64,000 nucleotides of DNA, taken from Acidovorax delafieldii. GTDB lineage: Bacteria > Pseudomonadota > Gammaproteobacteria > Burkholderiales > Burkholderiaceae_C. The position numbers and the translations under genes were made by a program. The notes under the pieces were generated by a model. That model saw only the letters and a list, made by a program, of their open reading frames with translations, did not search any database and was not told where the DNA came from. This document shows positions 25,162 through 33,336 of the stretch, one piece after another (the stretch's first letter is position 1; each line of letters opens with the position of its first letter). The stretch covers positions 1 through 64,000 of the forward strand of contig DFQQ01000037.1 of NCBI GenBank assembly GCA_002377855.1, in the 5' to 3' direction.

Positions 25162-26661
25162 CTAAAAAGTTTGCGCAGGAAGAAACTGCTGTATGGGCGC
25201 AGGAAGAAACTGCTGCGTTTGCATGGTGCCTGGCAATGCAAAGAAGGTCATGGTCAAAACGGCAAAGCGCTGCTTGTTTTGGATACCAATCCAGAGCTTG
25301 TCTTCCCGGCAGAGCTGGTCAAGAGCCTGATCGAGAGCTTTCTTGTTACGCAACCGATTGGGCCCAAAAGTGCGGATGTAGCTTACGCGGATGTAATTTG
25401 TGCCGGTAGGCTGCACAAATCGTTCACGCAGCCATGTCTCCAGAAGACGCGCCCCTTCATATTCTTCCGAAAGCTGCTGGGGGGCACCAAAGAGGCGTTT
25501 GAACTCATCTAGATACCAGTGTCCAACGGCGATCGCGCTCAATATGGTCTCCCGATCGATGAGAGTCCCGGGCTTGCCCTCGATTGCGTGGAAGACGCCT
25601 GCGATACGCACCACGTTTTCCGCGATTTTTGAGGCGAAATCTGGGATGTCTGAAAGATAACCGCCCGAGACAAGTTGTGTCTCCACCCTGTTGCAGAAGT
25701 ACCGCCATTCCTCGGCGGCATCGGCTTGGAACTCAAGGACCGTTGTCTCTGTGCACAAGACACCATCGTCAGACAGGTACTTGCCCAGCAGTTGTCGTGT
25801 GATGGCTGTGAAATTATCCAGGTTCTTCGTTTCCATCCGATGGGTAGTCGTCTGGCGATAGCCCTGTGTTGATGTTGGCGCAGAAGGAAGGCAGCGCGCG
25901 AGAAAGCCGACATCACGAGCATGCCCCTTGCCCTTTGCTACAAACGCCTGTGCAGCCCCTGGTTGGCACCATAGTGAGAGACTGCAGCGGGCGTCATCGA
26001 CTGTGAAGCTCTCGCCAGTACGACGATTCACTTCCAATGTCCCAGCTCCCCACAGCTCGTTCAGAAAAGCCAAATTCTTGACTGCTCGTCCAGTCATGAT
26101 CAATGACGCTTCACTCGACCTAAGGAAAGCAGACGGCCACTCAGTTGCTAACTTGTGCAACAACGCTTCAATCGTCGTGTCGGAATAGAACAGTGTGGGT
26201 CCTTGGCATTTTTGGGGACGAGCCAATAAATGGGACTTGAGGAGATCTCCGATGTCGGAGACTTCACTGTCATCTTGGACTGTCAGCAGTTTTTTCTCGA
26301 TAAGTCGCAGCTTTTTTTCCCAGATTTTGTGTTTCACATCGAAATCGACGTTGGCTTTGACGGCAGCTGAACGGTGGAAGTTTTGAAAGTCACGCAGACC
26401 GGTCAGGCAAAGCTCCTCCACCGTCGTCTTTCTCTCGCCCGATTTGGCAATGTGCAAAAAATACAAGCTGAGTGGGCAAACAGACCCTATGGGCGATCGC
26501 ACTTTCAAATGCCCCTGACAAGCCACGGCTGCCGCGCTCAACACCGCGCCGGCTGCAAGCACCGCTGGCACTCCAGTGACTGTGTATGCGTCAATCACGG
26601 CCCCCTGGGTGATGAGCGGAAGAGAATGAATCGGGAAGCTGTCAAAATTTTGGATAAACAT
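25162..26661 (-). CDS. YfjI family / DUF3987 protein
   Basis: 499-aa protein of the DUF3987 (YfjI) family, common on P4-like islands and plasmids. A Walker-A-like stretch (LHIAKSGERKTT) near residue 75 suggests a degenerate P-loop. The family has been linked to element replication or helicase-like functions but is not well characterised. The last residues contain a duplicated QQFLPA element that arose from a 19-bp DNA repeat, so the original stop may have lain upstream. It is 9 nt from the alpA stop and is probably transcribed with it. Confidence 0.8.
   Translation of the reverse strand: MFIQNFDSFPIHSLPLITQGAVIDAYTVTGVPAVLAAGAVLSAAAVACQGHLKVRSPIGSVCPLSLYFLHIAKSGERKTTVEELCLTGLRDFQNFHRSAAVKANVDFDVKHKIWEKKLRLIEKKLLTVQDDSEVSDIGDLLKSHLLARPQKCQGPTLFYSDTTIEALLHKLATEWPSAFLRSSEASLIMTGRAVKNLAFLNELWGAGTLEVNRRTGESFTVDDARCSLSLWCQPGAAQAFVAKGKGHARDVGFLARCLPSAPTSTQGYRQTTTHRMETKNLDNFTAITRQLLGKYLSDDGVLCTETTVLEFQADAAEEWRYFCNRVETQLVSGGYLSDIPDFASKIAENVVRIAGVFHAIEGKPGTLIDRETILSAIAVGHWYLDEFKRLFGAPQQLSEEYEGARLLETWLRERFVQPTGTNYIRVSYIRTFGPNRLRNKKALDQALDQLCREDKLWIGIQNKQRFAVLTMTFFALPGTMQTQQFLPAPIQQFLPAQTF
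25173..25215 (-). repeat. 19-bp direct repeat at the 3' end of yfjI
   Basis: GCGCAGGAAGAAACTGCTG occurs at 25173-25191 and again at 25197-25215, 24 nt apart, keeping frame and encoding QQFLPA twice near the C-terminus. Confidence 0.8.
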
Positions 26662-26670
26662 GGCAACTCC

Positions 26671-27000
26671 TCACAGGTTCTGAGAGAGGGGTGAAGTTGC
26701 CGCAGCCCGTTTGCCGGGGGCTTTGGTGTTCTGCTCACGTGACTGGATCCGAAGTTGAAGCCAAGTCAGAAGCTCTGACTCAAGCCATCCCACCGCCCCT
26801 CGACCCGATGCGCTCAGGGAAATGCGTTGTGGAAAAGTCGGATCGAACTGGCGGCTGTGGCGATTGGTCTTCGCGTACAGCGACGCGCGTCGATAGCCTG
26901 TCAAGTGCATCACCTCTGAAAGACGAAGGATGCGGTGACCATGGGATTGAAGTGAGTGGGATTGATGAGCGTGATCGCCAGTCTTTGCGTCGGTAAACAT
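26671..27000 (-). CDS. AlpA-family helix-turn-helix regulator
   Basis: 109-aa DNA-binding protein of the AlpA family. The core HILRLSEVMHLTGYRRASLYA is the winged/HTH segment, followed by FPQRISLSASGRGAVGWLESELLTWL, typical of AlpA. Prophage and island AlpA proteins activate or act as excisionases for their integrases. It is the first gene of the leftward module, so it may control that operon and the integrase. An AAGG site lies upstream of the ATG. The N-terminal ~20 residues are His/Ser-rich and variable. Confidence 0.85.
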   Translation of the reverse strand: MFTDAKTGDHAHQSHSLQSHGHRILRLSEVMHLTGYRRASLYAKTNRHSRQFDPTFPQRISLSASGRGAVGWLESELLTWLQLRIQSREQNTKAPGKRAAATSPLSQNL

Positions 27001-27376
27001 GGGAGCCTTTCGGTTGGTTGTCAGAAGGCCTCACTGTCTCAGCAACCCCGGCGACCGACCACCGGAAATCCCGGAACCCAATGTTTCGTTCCTTTTTGTA
27101 CCCAAAGCGTCGCAACTGGCTCGACTTGAACTCTACTGGCCGTAGTACTCCATTGACTCAGCCTCTATACCGCCTATCCGTTCCAAGGCAATTCCCCATC
27201 ACCATGCAAAAAAAGACCCGTAAGAACAGGAGCGAGGTACGGGGTAGAGCCAAAGATTGCTCCGGTATAACTGTCCTGTACTCCTTTCGTGCCTGTGTTC
27301 CTAAATTCTTTGGATGACGAGTCGAACTGGCAATCCAATAAATAGAAAATTCTGCTTATTATTCAGAAATGGATTA
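27001..27376. other. divergent spacer between alpA and the AT-rich orphan gene
   Basis: 376 nt with no convincing gene. It must contain the promoters of the leftward alpA operon and of the rightward orphan gene. Base composition changes from GC-rich to AT-rich around 27300. In-frame ATG at 27314 could extend the orphan gene, leaving a gap of 313 nt. Confidence 0.5.
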
Positions 27377-29215
27377 ATGGAAAAAATGACAAAATTTGCA
27401 ACAACATCGGAAAAATATGCAAAATTGCCAACCTTTGCCGAGGTATTTGACGTCTTGGTGGCTGGCTTTGGAATTAATACAGATGACGAGAATTCGCTTC
27501 GAACTTTGGAGGTTTTTGAGCATCGTGTCCGTTTGTACAGCGGATCCGATGTTGGTGGGTTAAGAAATTTTTCTAAAGAAGCTAGAAATAAAAGTGATGT
27601 GGTTTTGGCTTTCGAGAAACATAAAAATAAAGAACAAAGGGATTTAAAAGTATCAGAAAATAAAGGGAGTCCGGGTCTGAGTGATGAACTACTTTCTTTG
27701 TTGGCAGGGGATGATGACGTTTTAAAAGGGCGGATTTCTTATTGTATTGATATTCTCGAAGAAGATATCGCTTTCGGTAGGAGCTTCCCCCTGATTACCA
27801 CATATTCAGAGGAAAATGGGCTGCGCTGCTTTATTATCTATTGGGCTGTGCCGTGGTTTGTTAGTTTGATGTCCCTGGCTGATGGCCACTCCTCCTCGGT
27901 CTTGAGTTTCATCAAAAAAATTCTCTTGCAGGAAAAGTGCACTGGTTCAGTGTATCTTCAGATTTGGAGAAATTTTATCAAGTCACTAATTCCAAAAGGT
28001 GTAAGGGGGCCGGAGTTTAGGAGCGCAGTCGATAAGATAAAATCAAATTCTCTGCGCAAATTGAAATTAATAAAAAAAGATGTGAGTATTCTATTTGATG
28101 AAATTAAGGCCTCTGGTATTGGTGATTCAGAAGCTCAAGTGGTGACTAAAAAAATACAGGCGGCTTATATCGCTGGAATGGCTACTCTGCGATTTCAATC
28201 AATGGTGCAGACGGTTTGCCCCGAACTTAATTTGATAGATTGTCTTGTCCACGATGTCCGTGAGAACGAGCATCTGACCCAAGAAGCCAAAACTACCGAT
28301 GTAGCGCTCTACCTTTACCCCTTCAAGGATCCGCCCGATAGTCACGTTGAATCCTTTCATGTTAAACGAAAGTCTTATATTGCTCAGCGGCTTATGGGGT
28401 TTTGGCAAAAAATTGGCTACCAGCCTATTCCTGATAGCATTTTGTCCCTTTCTAATCCTAGAGAGCATTGCTGGGATGAAGCGATTTTTTTTGCGATGCT
28501 CGATAAGGTTGATTTGAAGGGGGCGAATGAGATTTTTTTGCCCTACGTTCAATATGTCAAAGGTATTTGGCATCTCGGCTGCGCGGAGCTTGATTTGGCA
28601 GAAAAATATTTGATGGAATTTGTGTCTTTTGCTGATTATCGGCAGTTGGGGCTTGCTGCAAAAAATGCGGCATCATTACTGATTGCTCTGCGGCTTTTGA
28701 AATTTCCTGCTCCAAAGTCTCAAGAATTGAATCCTTTAATTAAAATTCGTATTGAATCCATGCAGCAGGAGAGAACTCGAGAATGTGCTATTACGACTAC
28801 GCCATTCAGTGATTTTTCTTGGATACCTGGAAATTCAATGTATGACTTGCAAGTAATGAGTAGTGTGTATCATTTTAACCAATCCCCGAGCGCTCCTGGA
28901 CGTGGGTTGCTTTGCGACCCACTGAGGAGCCTGTGTATGAAGTTAAGTCAATATGTTTTGGCTTCAAGAACAGCAGGGGCCAAGTTATCAATCCGAGAAA
29001 GAAACGCTGTTGCAATTTTTGGGACGTCAATAAAGACCTATGATGCGGTTTGTTATCTTTATTTTTATAGTTCCAAGTTATTCGGCGAAAAATATCCGAG
29101 ATTGGGTATTATGAATTTTTTGAGGCTTCCTTATGCTGATCGGCGCCGTGTGTTGCGATATATTGATGAGGAACGTTATTTGCAGGACTGTGCCCACTAC
29201 GAAATTTCTCCCTGA
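27377..29215 (+). CDS. AT-rich orphan protein, unknown function
   Basis: 612-aa protein (up to 633 aa if the ATG at 27314 is used) that I do not recognise. Codon use and base composition are far more AT-rich than everything around it, a sign of separate recent acquisition. The N-terminal third is charged and helical; the middle has KKIQAAYIAGMATLRFQSMVQ; the C-terminal half contains TPR-like helices (GIWHLGCAELDLAEKYLMEF, AAKNAASLLIALRLL). No signal peptide, membrane helix, P-loop or nuclease motif is evident. It stands alone on the plus strand beside the integrase, a usual place for defence or other cargo genes. Start among ATGs at 27314, 27377 and 27386 is uncertain. Confidence 0.75.
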   Translation: MEKMTKFATTSEKYAKLPTFAEVFDVLVAGFGINTDDENSLRTLEVFEHRVRLYSGSDVGGLRNFSKEARNKSDVVLAFEKHKNKEQRDLKVSENKGSPGLSDELLSLLAGDDDVLKGRISYCIDILEEDIAFGRSFPLITTYSEENGLRCFIIYWAVPWFVSLMSLADGHSSSVLSFIKKILLQEKCTGSVYLQIWRNFIKSLIPKGVRGPEFRSAVDKIKSNSLRKLKLIKKDVSILFDEIKASGIGDSEAQVVTKKIQAAYIAGMATLRFQSMVQTVCPELNLIDCLVHDVRENEHLTQEAKTTDVALYLYPFKDPPDSHVESFHVKRKSYIAQRLMGFWQKIGYQPIPDSILSLSNPREHCWDEAIFFAMLDKVDLKGANEIFLPYVQYVKGIWHLGCAELDLAEKYLMEFVSFADYRQLGLAAKNAASLLIALRLLKFPAPKSQELNPLIKIRIESMQQERTRECAITTTPFSDFSWIPGNSMYDLQVMSSVYHFNQSPSAPGRGLLCDPLRSLCMKLSQYVLASRTAGAKLSIRERNAVAIFGTSIKTYDAVCYLYFYSSKLFGEKYPRLGIMNFLRLPYADRRRVLRYIDEERYLQDCAHYEISP

Positions 29216-29276
29216 GGCTCTCTTCGTTGCTGTTGATGTGTGGGTCTGTTGGCTGTGGGTTTTCTGGGATATATGA

Positions 29277-29309
29277 AACAATCGGGAAATATTTAGGGAT
29301 TGTTTTTTT
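29277..29309 (+). terminator. intrinsic terminator of the orphan gene
   Basis: AACAATC pairs with GATTGTT across a 14-nt loop, followed by a run of T to 29309. It lies 60 nt after the orphan stop and overlaps the end of the converging integrase gene. Confidence 0.65.
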
Positions 29310-30564
29310 GGGGTGTTTTTGCATATCCATTTGAAATTTTTTTCTTTACCATTATTATTATTTTTGATGGTTTTTTGTTTTCGCAAAAATCTGCCCAGTC
29401 GTCCATCATTCCTCTTCGTTTATCCAGTCCATCTCCACGACGGTAGGCTGCTTCCACTTTGTTGGGTAAAGCGTGAGCCAAGGCTTGCTCTGCAAGATCG
29501 CTTTGGTAATTTGTAGCTTCGCTGACCCAGTCCCGAAAGCTGGACCTAAAACCGTGGGTCACAGCATTCACCTTCATGCGACGCAATACCGCCAATAGGG
29601 ACATGTCTGAGAGTGGACGGCCTTTAGTCCCTGGAAAGACGAGATTGCTGTCTGTATGTCGGGGCAAGCTCTCAAGGATTTTTATCGCCGCGCCACTCAA
29701 GGGAACTCGGTGCTCTTTACCAGCTTTCATCCTCTGCGATGGAATAGTCCACACTGCCTTTTCCATGTCGATTTCTGACCAGGTGGCACCGCGTACTTCA
29801 CCGCTACGAGCAGCGCACAAAATAGTGAACTCAAGCGCCCGCGCAGCAATGCCTTGATGGGACTTCAACTCATCCATAAAGCCCGCGATTTCGTTAAAAG
29901 GTAATGCGCGTTGGTGTTCTACCTTTTTGATCTTGCCGGGCGCAGGGAGCAGCTTGTCAAGATGGCCTTTCCATCTGGCTGGATTCTCACCTGAGCGGTA
30001 TTTACGAGCAGTGGCCCAATCCAATACGCTTTCAATGCGCCCTCGAAGCCTAGTCGCAGTTTCCGTCTTGGTCTTCCATATAGGCTCTAGTGCCTTCAAA
30101 ACCTGTTCTTGTCCCACGTCTTTCACAAGAAGCGATCCCATGTGAGGGTAGGCGTATGTTTCTAGTGTTGATGACCACTGAGCGCGATGCTTCTGATTTT
30201 TCCAACTGTCTGCATGGGCCTCTATATAGGCTTTGGCTGCCTCTTCAAAGGTCTTAGCTGTAGCCTGTTGGGAGCGCAGACTGCTGGCAAGAGCCGAGCG
30301 TTCTGTGATGGGATCAATACCCTCGGCAATTTTTTCTCTTGCTTTTCTAGCTTTTTCCTTAGCCAGAGCCAGCGGTACGTCAGGAAATCCTCCCAGACCC
30401 ATATGTCGACGCTTGCCGCCCACCATGATGCGAAGAACCCAAGATCGGGCTCCTGTGTCGAGGACATAGAGATAGAGTCCTGCCACACCTCCAACAGCAT
30501 GGTGACCAGCTTCCATCAGTCGGCTGACTTCTAGTGCTGTGAGTTCTTTTGCTTTGCGTGCCAT
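29293..30564 (-). CDS. P4-type tyrosine integrase
   Basis: 423-aa site-specific recombinase. The N-terminal DUF4102 domain (KELTALEVSRLMEAGHHAVGGV to GLGGFPDVPLALAKEKARK) recognises arm sites; a core-binding domain follows; the catalytic domain shows Arg in CAARSGEVRGATW, HxxR in THGFRSSFRDW and the probable nucleophile Tyr in VEAAYRRGD. P4-type enzymes insert at tRNA 3' ends, matching the tRNA-Ser-like remnant 232 nt beyond its start. The last ~30 residues are Lys/Asn-rich and AT-rich, as if the original stop had been replaced by sequence continuing into the terminator of the converging gene. Confidence 0.92.
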   Translation of the reverse strand: MARKAKELTALEVSRLMEAGHHAVGGVAGLYLYVLDTGARSWVLRIMVGGKRRHMGLGGFPDVPLALAKEKARKAREKIAEGIDPITERSALASSLRSQQATAKTFEEAAKAYIEAHADSWKNQKHRAQWSSTLETYAYPHMGSLLVKDVGQEQVLKALEPIWKTKTETATRLRGRIESVLDWATARKYRSGENPARWKGHLDKLLPAPGKIKKVEHQRALPFNEIAGFMDELKSHQGIAARALEFTILCAARSGEVRGATWSEIDMEKAVWTIPSQRMKAGKEHRVPLSGAAIKILESLPRHTDSNLVFPGTKGRPLSDMSLLAVLRRMKVNAVTHGFRSSFRDWVSEATNYQSDLAEQALAHALPNKVEAAYRRGDGLDKRRGMMDDWADFCENKKPSKIIIMVKKKISNGYAKTPQKNNP

Positions 30565-30630
30565 TGTTCGGATCTCCCAACCTCATCCACATCTTTGTGA
30601 TGTCGCGTAACGACGGAATCTAGAAATTCT

Positions 30631-30654
30631 TTTCTACCATGATTTCTACCATGA
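30631..30654. repeat. two tandem 12-bp repeats upstream of the integrase
   Basis: TTTCTACCATGA is present twice in direct succession, 66 nt from the integrase start. Repeats of this look are frequent in front of P4-type integrases and may be arm-type binding sites. A nearby stretch to 30700 repeats ATTGGATT twice and related GGAT words. Confidence 0.6.
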
Positions 30655-30780
30655 AACTTCGGATTAGATTGGATTTGGATAGATTCGATTGGATTGCTGT
30701 TGAGCTGCAATTAGAATAAAAACTCAACAAATCAATGACTTAGCAGTCATCGTTGGATTTGGCTGGACTGCGGTCCAACG

Positions 30781-30796
30781 GACACCCTCTCCGCCA
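30781..30796 (+). other. 3' remnant of tRNA-Ser, right attachment site of the island
   Basis: ACCCTCTCCGCCA (30784-30796) matches the acceptor end plus CCA of a bacterial tRNA-Ser on the plus strand, but the T-arm and the rest of the tRNA are absent. It lies between the integrase and a terminator that fits a tRNA transcript. This is what is left of the target at the distal end after insertion; the intact tRNA-Ser should be at the unseen left end. Confidence 0.55.
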
Positions 30797-30801
30797 GTAT
30801 C

Positions 30802-30845
30802 AAGACCCGGTAGCTATGTAAACCATAGCACCGGGTCTTTTTCTT
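30802..30845 (+). terminator. strong intrinsic terminator beside the att remnant
   Basis: AAGACCCGGT + GCTATG pairs with CATAGC + ACCGGGTCTT (16 bp with one bulged A, loop TAAAC), followed by T-rich sequence. It was probably the terminator of the tRNA-Ser gene before island insertion. Confidence 0.9.
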
Positions 30846-30976
30846 TTTGGCTTGCTGGTAGAAGTTGCAGAACCAGTCCATCTTGCAGATTGCGCTGGGC
30901 CCAGCAGCGGGGACAGGTGGGGCTTAGGCTACATGGCCGAGGCGGTATGCGCTGCCTGTTTTGGAAGACCAAGTCC

Positions 30977-33319
30977 TCAATGCCCCGCTACAGGCAGAAC
31001 GAGCCTGAATTCCGCGCCACGGCCTTCTTCACTTTCTACCTCCAGCGTTCCTCCGTGCCGCTGCACCACGGTGTGCACCAGTGCCAGCCCCAAGCCGATG
31101 CCGGAGATGTGGGGATGTGTTGCATCGTGCAGGCGGGAGAAGGGCGCGAACAGCCGGTGTTGCTGCGCGGGTGCAATGCCGGGCCCCTCGTCGCGAACGG
31201 TGATGACCCATTGTGGGCCGCGAGCGTGCAGACCGCACCGGACCGTGCCATGCGCGGGGCTGTATTTGATGGCGTTGTGGATGACGTTTCCCAAGGCTCG
31301 GCCCATCAGCGCCCTGTCACCCAGGCAGGGGGCGCATTCGGGAACCTCTTGCAGCACGACCCGCACCTCTCGGTCACGGGCCAGGGCCCAGGCGTCGTCC
31401 ACGGTGTCCTGCAGCACCGTGGCGAGGTCCAACGGCGTCATGCGGTATTCCTGGATTTGGGCGCTGGCCAGGCGCACGAAGCTCTCTGCCATGCCCAGCG
31501 AAGCCTGGGCGTATTTCTCGATACGGCCCAGAAGGACATCTGGGGGCAGGGGCGCTTGTGCGTTGCGTTGCATTTCCAGCAGTGTGAGGATGGAGGCGTT
31601 GGGCGCACGGATGTCGTGCGAGATGAAGTGCAGCGCCTGGTCGCGCTGTTGCAGCGCTCTGCGTATGTCGGTCATGTCCACCAAAGTGATGAGCCAGCCG
31701 ACGTTGGCAAGCTCTGTGAACGGCTTGCACAGCATGAGCAGACTGCGCTCTTGCGCATCGCGTGCTTCGCTTTGCGCAGGGATTCGGCCGGCAAGGAACT
31801 TGTCTGGGGTGAGGAGGGGTTGCCGGGTCTGTGCATCTTCTAAATCACGAAGTACCTGGGTAATCGACTTGCCCTGCAGTGCTGTGCGGTGCGCAAACGG
31901 CCCTTGCCCGACGTGCCGCTGTGCGGCGACATTGGCCAGCAGAATGCGCCCCTGTGCATCGCAGACGAAGTTGGGCGCTGGTAGCTGTTGCAGGCTGTTG
32001 CTCACGAACTGGTGCAGGTCCCGCAGTTGGCGGGAGGCCGCTTCCACGGCATTGATGCGCCGATCCAGGAAGTCACCCCGTCCGGCTTCTCGGCTCTTGG
32101 GCGCTGGCATGCCTTCGCGCCGCAGGTGCTCCATTTCCGCCCGCAAGAAGTGGGCAGCTGCGCTGAGCCTGCGCCAGCTCCACAGCGGATAAGCCAGCAC
32201 CAGGCCCAGCAATGCCGCTGCAGGTGCAAATTGCCAGCCTGTCCAGTACAGCAAGGCCATGGACAGCAGCAGTGAAGCGATAGCCAGGGCGGCGCTGGTG
32301 AGCAGTGCCGTGAACGGCCCGGCAAACAGCAAGGTCAGCAGGGCCGCAGCCACGGGCAGCAGGTTGAAAATGATGTTGGCTGCGGCGGGTACCGTTCGCA
32401 GTCGCCTGTCAGACAAATGGCTATCGAGAACATGGGCGACCACTTCAACCCCGGGCATCAGGCGCGCCCCGCTGGTCACAGGCGTGGCAAACGCGTCCCC
32501 CAGCCCTGATGCCGCTGCGCCCACCAGCACGTATTTCCCTGCAAACGCATGCGCGGGAATCTGGCCCCGCAGTACGTCGATGTAAGAGTAAGTGGGGTGG
32601 TGCGAAGGGCCGCCGGCGTAGGCGATCAACTCGTGTTGGCGCATCACCCAGGGTGCCGGGGTTGCGGCTGTGCTGGCGTCTTGCTGCGGCGGATGCTTGC
32701 AGCCTGCAATGGGCTGCTGTGCCACGCATTGCAGCGCCAGGCTGAAGTGGTTCCAGCGGCGCTGCGCAGGGCCTTCTTACAGGTAGAGGGCGCGCACCAC
32801 GCCATCGGTGTCGGGTGCGACGTGCACGTGGCCGAGCGCGGCAGCGGCGTCAGCAAAAGCCTCAAGCGGTAGCTCCGAGGCTTGCGACAACCCGGCGTAG
32901 TTGCGCTGCAGCACAGGCAGCACCACGCGGCCACTTTGGGTCATCGCCTCGGCCAGCAACGCATCGTCGAGGGGGTAGTCCAGGTCGGGCTCGCTGAACA
33001 GGATGTCCAGGCCAATGGCCTTGGGGTTCTGGGCGGCTACGGTGTCCAGCAGCTGCGCATGCAGCGCACGCCGCCACGGCCAGCGGCCGATGGTGGCAAT
33101 GCTGTGGTCGTCCACGGCGATGACCACGATCTCAGGGTGGGGTGGGCGAGCCAGCGCGTGCAGCCCCAGGTCCTGGATGAGGTGGTTGGGTCCAGCCAGC
33201 TGTTGTGGGGAGCTGAGCCACGCCACAAGGCACAGCAGCGCCAGCGCCAGCATGGCCCATTCCAGTCGGCGCTGCTGCGCACGGGTGCGGGCTGCTTTGG
33301 GCATGCGGCGGTGCGGCAA
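30977..33319 (-). pseudogene. CHASE2 sensor histidine kinase split by an in-frame stop
   Basis: One continuous frame except for a TAA at 32777-32779. Upstream of it: an N-terminal helix and the first part of a CHASE2 sensor (IVVIAVDDHSIATIGRWPWRR to DTDGVVRALYL). Downstream in the same frame: the end of CHASE2 (AFAGKYVLVGAAASGLGDAFATP), three membrane helices, a PAS-like region, the H-box (HFISHDIRAPNASIL), N-box (NVIHNAIKYSP) and G-box (GIGLGLALVHTVV). The intact protein would be about 780 aa. An ATG lies 15 nt inside the upstream TTG start. As written the kinase part lacks its sensor unless the stop is read through or is a sequence error. Confidence 0.8.
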
Positions 33320-33336
33320 GTGGCGCTATTGGCGGG

